A stretch of 64,000 nt of DNA, from NCBI GenBank assembly GCA_009823505.1, contig VZQC01006250.1:910778-974777 (forward strand). Reading direction: 5' to 3'. How positions within the stretch are numbered: the stretch's first letter is position 1; each line of letters opens with the position of its first letter. The DNA is from Rhizomys pruinosus. Taxonomy: Eukaryota; Chordata; Mammalia; Rodentia; Spalacidae. The notes beneath the pieces are model-generated. The model did no database searches and was not told the DNA's origin. It was given only the letters and a program-made list of their open reading frames with translations. Below are positions 57,577 to 64,000 of the stretch, one piece after another. Made by a program: the position numbers and the translations under genes.

Positions 57577-58096
57577 GAAAAACCAGAGCATTCTGGCCTC
57601 TGATGATATCATGAAACCAACCCGTTTGCACACCACCCTTGCTGTTGGCATCTACTCCATTCATATAATGAATGAGAATAAAAAGCGATTCTGGATAAAC
57701 TGATGAGCACCAAAGCCACACTCCCACTGGCTCCCTGTGTCTGAACTATCCCTAACTAGGTTCGTTCTTCTTTTGAAATGCTCCTGGTGTGCCTCCTTAC
57801 CCACAGGGATGCCCTTGGTCCTGCTCTTCTCGCCTTGATCCCAGGCTCGGAGTTCACTCTTCTCACTCCCCTCCTAGTCATCACTGGGTTCTGGTTCAGG
57901 CTCCCTTCTCAAAAATGCTCCCTTGAGTCTCTTACTCTCTTGCTGAAAACCCTCCGGTGCTGCCTCAGCTGCCTCATTCCCCAAGCCCTGTTTCCCAGTC
58001 CAGTTCAAGAACTGGTTTCCACTTTCAAGTTCATCTGCTTGCTGTACCCCATAGGACCATTGCCATCTGCTAGAGAACAGCAACCCCTGCCTTCTA

Positions 58097-58101
<5 letters not shown>
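57577..58101. other. Unassigned DNA
   Basis: A pyrimidine-rich stretch has an open frame of 122 codons at 57778-58146 that runs into the TC repeat. I see no protein family in it. Confidence 0.4.

Positions 58102-58138
<37 letters not shown>
58102..58138 (+). repeat. (TC)n microsatellite
   Basis: About 18 TC units. Confidence 0.97.
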
Positions 58139-58140
<2 letters not shown>

Positions 58141-58240
58141 ATATAATTTCACTGTGTAACCCAAGGTGGTATTATATTCATGATCCTCCTGAATTTCAGG
58201 ATTAGAGGCATGTACAATTACGCCTAACTAAATTAAATTT
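58139..58240 (-). mobile_element. Degenerate B1-like SINE
   Basis: A reversed, decayed B1 pattern: 'tttcactgtgtaacccaagg', 'catgatcctcctgaatttca' and 'ggattagaggcatgtacaat'. Confidence 0.6.
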
Positions 58241-58321
58241 TGTTTTGATCAACACAAAATACTTTTGTATATTATGAGGTATATTATGTTTTCAGTAACT
58301 TTGTTGAATTTTTGTGTATTT

Positions 58322-58569
58322 AAAAAAATTTTTTTTATTATTTATCTTTGTATGTGTATGAATGTACTGTCTGTATGCAGGTCTGTACACCCGTGTCGTG
58401 CAATGCCGCGGAGGTCAGAAGAGGGTCTCAGATTCCCCTGGAACTGGAGTTCTCCTGGAATTGGAGTTACAGACGGTTCTTAGCCGCCATGTGGGTGCTG
58501 GGGATTGAACCCGGGTCCTCTGCAAGAGCAGACGGTGCTCTTAACCGCTAGGCTATCTCTCCAGTCCCA
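58322..58569 (-). mobile_element. B2-like SINE, 17-bp-duplication subfamily
   Basis: The reversed body has 'gtcgtgcaatgccgcggagg', both duplicated units ('ctggaactggagttctcc' and 'tggaattggagtta') and 'cttaaccgctaggctatctc'. The target duplication GAATTTTTGTG(T/C)ATTT is at 58306-58321 and 58570-58585. It is relatively young. Confidence 0.94.
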
Positions 58570-58585
58570 GAATTTTTGTGCATTT

Positions 58586-59179
58586 TAAATAGAACATCTC
58601 AATCAATCCAAATCATCATTATACACTCTTCCCCACTGGTAGCCTCTTACAGCCCCATCTTGGGATTCATTGTTGTAGCCTTTTGGTGTTCTTCCACCCC
58701 GGACCACTGCTAGTGACTGCAGGTTCTCTGCGGCTCTCTGGAACTCTCTGGTTGGCAGCCAACAGGTTCCAGAGTGGTAGGGAAGGGGAGGGAGAAGATC
58801 CTAGGAAGCCTGGAAAGAACGGGGAGAAATTTAATGGGGAAAAGACTCAGTTTATTTGTGACAGGTGAAAGGCTTTATACTAAAGCTACCATTCTCTGGG
58901 AAGGAAATGGGGACTGGAGAGTGTGAAAAAGAGCAAGGGAAGTGTGGTGGCTCCTATCAGAGCAGCAAACTCCCAGGTGTATAGTAAATAGGGGGTGTGA
59001 CATCTGCCCCCTACATCAAAAGAGAGCCCCCAGGATATGGAGCCAACAGGAACACTGACCATCTGGGCTCCTCAAAGAAGCTCTCAGGATGGTGGGACTC
59101 TGGTCTCGCTCTGGAGCCAAACAGAGGCCCATCCCTACAATTGGTGTTAAGACCTATTGTGTCGAGTTAGTGTCCCCAG
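58586..59179. other. Unassigned DNA
   Basis: No gene or repeat family is recognised, though a purine-rich middle suggests decayed LTR-like sequence. Confidence 0.35.
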
Positions 59180-59393
59180 ACATTCCTCAGTACAAGTTCA
59201 CCCACTGGGGTCTAGTCAGCCTATGTAGAGTTCTTTCCTTTAAGAAGATCAGCTCTTCCTCATCCAGCTATAATCAGATGCCAATAATTCTTCAAATAAA
59301 ATTGGGGCTTATTGCCCATTTCCACAGATCTATATTGGGGTTCTGTCTGCTTGAATTTGCATAGGCCTTGTGCATGCTGTCACCATACAATGT
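59180..59393 (-). mobile_element. L1 3'-UTR fragment (Lx-like)
   Basis: The reversed text 'cccactggggtctagtcagc', 'ggttctgtctgcttgaattt' and 'ggccttgtgcatgctgtcac' is shared in order with the L1 3' UTRs at 22.2 kb and 61.2 kb. Confidence 0.7.
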
Positions 59394-59411
59394 GATTTTT
59401 AATTTGTTTTT

Positions 59412-59692
59412 TTTTTTTTTCAACAGATCTCATTTTATTCAGACAGCAGTCTGATCTTACATGGTCCAAGAACATTCAAATAATAAATCAAATAGAATCA
59501 GATGTTAAAGATTGGTCTTCAAACATTATAGCCAACGATGCCATGCTTGCCTATGATCTCTCCGATATAAAACCACATCCACACTTCAGTAGCCACCAAA
59601 ACGTTCAGCATAGCTTCCTTAACTGTGAGCTGTTTGAAGCTACCAGTTTTAGCACTTTGAATTATTTTTTTCAGGCTCTGAATAGCTGTAGG
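59412..59692 (-). pseudogene. Atp5mg (Atp5l) pseudogene: 5'-truncated processed pseudogene of ATP synthase subunit g
   Basis: On the minus strand the first 57 codons read PTAIQSLKKI..., ...GSFKQLTVKEAMLN..., ...WFYIGEIIGKHGIVGYNV and stop (complement at 59519-59521). This is the C-terminal 57 residues of mitochondrial ATP synthase membrane subunit g, a roughly 103-residue F1Fo component; about 46 match the human protein as I remember it. The retained part has no frameshift. A short 3' UTR with AATAAA (complement 59434-59439) and an A tail follow. The exact 18-bp target duplication GATTTTTAATTTGTTTTT is at 59394-59411 and 59693-59710. The N-terminal half, start codon and introns are missing, so it is a dead retrocopy. 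Confidence 0.95.
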
Positions 59693-60150
59693 GATTTTTA
59701 ATTTGTTTTTAACTGATAGAAGTTGTACATATTACTGAGGTATCATTGCATCAGTGTAATTTTTTATTTAAGTATTTTAATGATCAACTCATGGTAAAAA
59801 GCATTTCTATCACCTTGAACTTCTACCACTTCTTTATGATAAGACATTTCAAATGCTCTTTTCTATTTTGAAATACACTGCATTATTAGTTGTATTCTGT
59901 CTGCTGTGCCATAGCACACCAGAGCTTATACTTCCCATCTAACTGAAGTATTAGCCCTGTCAATCAATTTTGCCCTACACCCTGCCGTCCTCTACTCTCT
60001 CTAGTCTCTAGTAACTATTACTCAACTCTCAACTTGTATGAAAATCACTTTTTCAGATGCCACACACAAGTGAGATATTGGAGTATTTGCCTTTATCTAG
60101 CTTACCTAGCATGAATCTATTGGTTTTTCAAATATTCCTTATATACTTGC
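59693..60150 (-). mobile_element. Ancient L1 3' UTR (L1M-like)
   Basis: The reversed order 'tagaagttgtacatattact', 'taatgatcaactcatggtaa', 'catttctatcaccttgaact', 'tagtctctagtaactattac' and 'acacacaagtgagatattgg' matches the 3' UTR of old mammalian L1 elements. The Atp5mg retrocopy landed at its A-rich end. Confidence 0.7.
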
Positions 60151-61155
60151 TTTCCATTCTTGCATTGACCCCTCTTCCTGCTTTTTTTGGAGAGTTCCTG
60201 TTTTCTCTGTCATAGCCATTGATAATGCCTTCATCCATTTTCTTTTCAACGTGCATTAATCCATGGCCTTCAGGAGAGGAGGAGGATTTTTTCCAAGCAC
60301 TTGGTGAGTTTTATATTACACTATTCTTTGACTTCCTTGTGTCATCTATTTCTTCATTAACTGGCCTTTAAAGTCTTGTAATAAGTGTAAGTTACATAGT
60401 TAGCTACTTGTTGGATTGTAAAGAGACAATAAAACCAAAGAGGAAAGCAATTGAACATTAAGTATCAAAGAGGAGATACAATATCAAAGAATCTTTGGAC
60501 GTGGGGCTAGGAAACATAAGAACGCTGTCAGCGAAAACAAATCACTTCCTTCATTTCACTAGTTCAGTCCCTTCTAATGTAGCCTGGCGCCACTGATAAT
60601 CAGAACAATCAGATTTGTTTTAAAGCTGGGAGAGGAAACCTTCCAAATCTAATGTTAAATTTCCACAGACCATTTCATTTTATGATATTTAGGCACAAGG
60701 ATATTATCAATTGATTGAGCAAATATAGCGAGTGAGAGGATTTGTCCACATACAACCAGCACATCCCCACTGGTCTTACAATCAATGCCCATTAACTATT
60801 GAGAAGGCACCAGGGTGAGCCAGAAATCAGTTTGCTTTAGCCAGTAAGAGTGCTTTATTTTAAATCATTTCTTTTTGATTCCAAAATGGCAACTTGTAAT
60901 TATATGTTCAATGATAACTGCCAAAGGGAGTGGGCGGTGTAAACGTATTTCTTCTGTGTCACTCTATATTGGAAGAGCTGATTTTCTTCTATTACAAAAT
61001 TTGCAATTTTAAGAATTTGGTAAACCTCAGATAAAATTTGATAAAACTTGGATGAAAAATTAGAACCCTATTCTATTAGTGGTCAAATTTTCTTCTGTGG
61101 CCTTTTTCTTTGTTTTGTTTTGGGCAGTGTTCTCTTTTTATTTTTTGTCGATTTA
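60151..61155. other. Repeat-poor unassigned DNA, candidate non-coding conserved segment
   Basis: From about 60400 to 61100 I see no interspersed or simple repeat and no coding frame. Two TATCAAAG words (60463-60470 and 60482-60489) and a nearby ACCAAAG resemble TCF/LEF core sites. Any regulatory role is inference. Confidence 0.35.
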
Positions 61156-61157
61156 AA

Positions 61158-61205
<48 letters not shown>

Positions 61206-61207
61206 AT
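61156..61207 (+). repeat. (TATC)n microsatellite
   Basis: About 12 TATC units at the boundary of an L1 3' UTR. Confidence 0.97.
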
Positions 61208-61214
61208 CTATCTG

Positions 61215-62345
61215 ATTTGTGTGCCCCAGTGTCCTTCAGTGTGGGTCCATCCACCGGGCCCACCAAGAGTCCCATCCTTGTAAGACACTGTCTCTCTTCC
61301 TCCCAGCAGCCATCAATTGCCAGGACTTTCACGTCTGTGCTGGGTTTTGCTGGTTTGAGCTTGCCTAGTACTTGTGCATGCTGTCACCATTGCTATGAGT
61401 TCATATGAGTAACTGGCCAGCTGTCTGGCAAACTCTATTTTCTTGTGGTCACCCGCCCCCTCTCTGGGTCTTGCAATCTTTCTGCCTCCTCTTCCTCAAC
61501 CGTCTCTGAGCCTTGGGAGGCAGAAGTTTGATATAGATTCAGGGATAAGCACTCTGAGGCTCTTGTTCTCTGCATGTTTGCCAGTTGTAAGTTTCTGTGT
61601 TAATCACCATCCACTGCATAAGAAAACTTCCCTGGTGAGAGTTAAGAGATGTGTTCATTTTAATATAGAGGTTGTATTGAAGATGTGTCACTTAGGGCTA
61701 AGTGTCTCAGAGACCAGTCCTGGGACTCTGTAATAGTCTCCATCTGTTACAAAAGAAGCTTCTTTGATGAGAGGTGAAAGATACAATTATCTATAAATAT
61801 GAGGATTCTTATTTAGAATAAAGTAAGAAATTACTTTGGTCTAGGACTGTGGCAAAAGTAGGTTTTCTCTAGGATCTATGACCTCTCCAGCCACATGTAT
61901 TTGGGCATTATTATAGTACCACACATGAGTTCCCTCTCATTGAGTAAGTCATTGGGAATCTGTTTAATACTATGTCTGTTTAGCAGACTGCTAGTCATAG
62001 GTTCTCCCTTAGGGCCTACCCCTGTCTAGCTACAGTGCTTGAGTGCCAGGGATGGGTTTAATCTCATGGAGTAGGCTTTAAATACAATCAAAAAGTGGTT
62101 GGTTACTCACAAAACAATTGTGCCATGATTGTGCCTGTGGGCATGTCTTGCCATGCTGGCCACTATTACAGCTCACAGCAGACTAAGATTGATGATTGCT
62201 TTCCAATACTGTGCATAGCACTTTCCAGCTTGTCATTGCCCTTGATTACCTCTAGAAATTAACAGTAAGATCCTATTGTTAAGGACCCCATATACTTGAG
62301 ACACAGAACATGGGGAAACGAGGCTGGCACAGACCTGAAAGTATC
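61215..62345 (-). mobile_element. L1 3' UTR (Lx-like)
   Basis: The reversed text includes 'gcttgcctagtacttgtgca', 'tgctgtcaccattgctatga', 'gttcatatgagtaactggcc', 'cactctgaggctcttgttct', 'atgacctctccagccacatg' and 'aaggaccccatatacttgag'. These correspond in order to the 3' UTR of the L1 at 22-23.5 kb. No ORF2 sequence is attached. Confidence 0.75.
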
Positions 62346-63130
62346 ATCCCTACTGACTAGTTTTGGTGTTCTTTAGCCTCTGCATTCTTTTCTAAAAACA
62401 TTTATTTTCTTCTTCTTCATCTATTGTTTATATATGTGTTTATAAAATTTTCTGTTCATAAAAATAACCATATTCTTTGAAGAAATGTAGACACAATATA
62501 AAATATTAAAAAGGTTAAAATTTCTCATAACTAATCTACCTTCTAATGATGCTTCTAGACTTGTACATTATATAATAGATCTATTCCATCTTGTCAGGGG
62601 AATTTCCCATGGCATTCAATAGCAAATGTTATAAACATGGTTTTCAGTGATGGCATATTTTCCTATGTGGAAATATCTTATTTTAATCATTACTTTCACT
62701 GGCATGGTTTCTGATATTTACCTAAGAAAATTTCTGTGGTAGCCTTTCTGGTTGTATTTTTGGTTGTTCTTTAGGAAAAAATCTAGTAAAATTTCCAGAA
62801 GACTCTTGATAGCCCTTGTAATTTTGCTTTTGAGAAATACATACCAATATCCTTCCTCCTGGGAATGCCAAGTATTCTAGGTCCATGCAGTTTCCCTTGG
62901 TCTTTGTTCTAGTGCTAGATGAAAAATTCCCACAAAGTTCCCATCATTTTCTGAACACTTTTCTTCTGTTTCAGTGTTGACAGTTGCCCCCGTAAGGCCG
63001 GTGTACCAGGTCATGCATCTTGTCAATTCTGTTTCCCTCGTATGCCAGGGCCACCACTGCCCCCCAGAGTCAACTTTTCCCTGAAACTACCAGAATACTG
63101 GCAGTGTCATATCTACCTAAAAAAAAAAAG
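62346..63130. other. Unassigned DNA, probably containing decayed interspersed repeat
   Basis: The part near 62440-62720 ('aaaataaccatattctttga', 'ttataaacatggttttcagt') has the look of an old mammalian repeat. I cannot assign a family, and I see no gene. Confidence 0.35.
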
Positions 63131-63338
63131 ACTTTTAATTTGTTTTATATATGTGTATGTGTGTGTTCGTGTGACTTTATGTGCACCATGTGCATGCAAG
63201 GGCTTGCAGAGGCTAGAAGAGAGTGTCGGAGTTCCAGGCAGTTGTGATCTGACTGCTGTGGGTGCCAGGAGCTGGACCTGGATCCCCTGAAAGAGCAGTG
63301 AACGTTCTGAACTGCTGAGCCAATTTTCCAGCCCCATC
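63131..63338 (-). mobile_element. B2-like SINE (older)
   Basis: The reversed body runs from a TG-rich tail to 'ctgctgagccaattttccag'. The middle is diverged ('ggtgccaggagctggacctg'). Confidence 0.8.
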
Positions 63339-63537
63339 TCTCCTTTTCCGCACTAGAAATGTAGAATGATTTTTGACAAACCTTCCTGCCTTTGTGTAGT
63401 CTACTAATGTCTTTCCTTTTTCTACTGCCTTTCCCCAAGTCTAGCTGGTCTGAACTTTTACCTTCAAAATTGTCTTTTCTATTATCAATATTTTCACCCT
63501 CTATATTTTTCCTTATTAGAATCCCACAAGCTTTTTT

Positions 63538-63656
63538 GTCTTTTTGTAGCTCCAGCTGTCCTGAAACTCACTATGCAGACCAGGCTGGCCTTGAACTCAC
63601 AGAGCTCCACCTGCCTCTGCTTCCTGAGTGCTGGGATTAAAGGTGTGCACCACCAC
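63538..63656 (-). mobile_element. B1 SINE (5' part shortened)
   Basis: The reversed B1 reads 'gtagctccagctgtcctgaa' to 'ggattaaaggtgtgcaccac', flanked by a short CACAAG repeat that may be the target duplication. Confidence 0.88.
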
Positions 63657-64000
63657 AAGTCTTTTCCAAGAATAGCTACAACTACAAAGTTCTCTTACTT
63701 CAGTGCTCACAGCTATGAGACTTAGAGCCATCCTCTTCCCCCAGTGTTCCCACCCTCGTGTTACCCATCGACAGCAAGACTGTATCCCTGATCCCTTCAT
63801 CTATTACGGTGTCCTTTGCTGGCCTTGGTTTGGTTCCTTGGTAGAAATTCTTTCCCTCTTCTCTCATTGGCAGACTTATCTTTTATATTCAGTTCAAACA
63901 TCACTTCCTTACTGACTTGATTTCTTAGACAAAAATGACACTAAATTTCCCATTTTTTGTAAACTGAGACTTAGCTCCTACTTGGAGCTCTTAGAGGTCA
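63657..64000 (+). mobile_element. Possible L2-like LINE fragment at window end
   Basis: The stretch 'ttggtagaaattctttccct', then 'ctcattggcagac' and 'ttcagttcaaacatcacttc', resembles an L2 3' region ('...ctcaaatgtcaccttctca...'). The rest is unassigned, and the call is tentative. Confidence 0.3.

Overview
This window looks like nuclear DNA from a muroid rodent. The evidence is its repeat content: B1 (7SL-derived), B2-like and B3 (tRNA-derived) and B4 SINEs, L1 elements of Lx type, and rodent MaLR LTR elements. The youngest B2-like copies differ from the house mouse and rat B2 I know: they have a canonical box B, several CpGs and a 17-bp internal duplication. The source is therefore probably another muroid lineage (for example gerbil-, spiny-mouse- or vole-like), but I cannot name the species.

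I found no protein-coding gene that I can support. There is no convincing exon series, no CpG island, and no long open frame outside repeats. The long open frames are explained by L1 coding remnants, antisense L1 frames, stop-free tandem repeats, or chance. The region is best read as intergenic or deep intronic DNA built by retrotransposition.

Layout. At 1-9.9 kb there is mostly unassigned DNA with scattered B1, B2 and B3 copies, a 12-bp-period minisatellite (6.66-7.12 kb) and a 200-bp polypyrimidine tract (8.87-9.07 kb). At 9.9-10.4 kb a B2 and a full-length, A-tailed U3 snoRNA retrocopy sit side by side at one target site. At 11-21.9 kb there are SINEs, an unidentified retrocopy (14.3-14.7 kb) and three SINEs inserted serially at one site (18.9-19.5 kb). 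At 21.96-27.4 kb there is a minus-strand L1 with an internal deletion. At 28.8-31.0 kb there is a complete MaLR element with two LTRs, a primer-binding site and a 5-bp target duplication. At 31-46 kb there are SINEs, MaLR and L1 3'-UTR fragments and a 1.68-kb unidentified processed pseudogene with an inverted 5' end (34.86-36.54 kb). At 46.3-48.1 kb a 5'-truncated L1 sits inside an older L1 3' UTR. At 48-55.6 kb there are old L1 fragments, a B3 carrying a 51-bp tandem duplication, and TATC repeats. At 55.78-56.98 kb there is a 1.2-kb octanucleotide array with exact 63-bp higher-order blocks. At 57-64 kb there are more SINEs and L1 remnants, and a processed pseudogene of ATP synthase subunit g (Atp5mg) at 59.4-59.7 kb.

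Most retroposed insertions here (SINEs, L1, U3, Atp5mg and two unidentified mRNAs) share the signature of L1-driven target-primed reverse transcription: an A tail plus 9-18-bp target-site duplications. Several target sites were used two or three times. Repeat family names come from recognition of consensus features by eye. Copy boundaries without a stated target duplication are accurate to roughly 10-20 bases.
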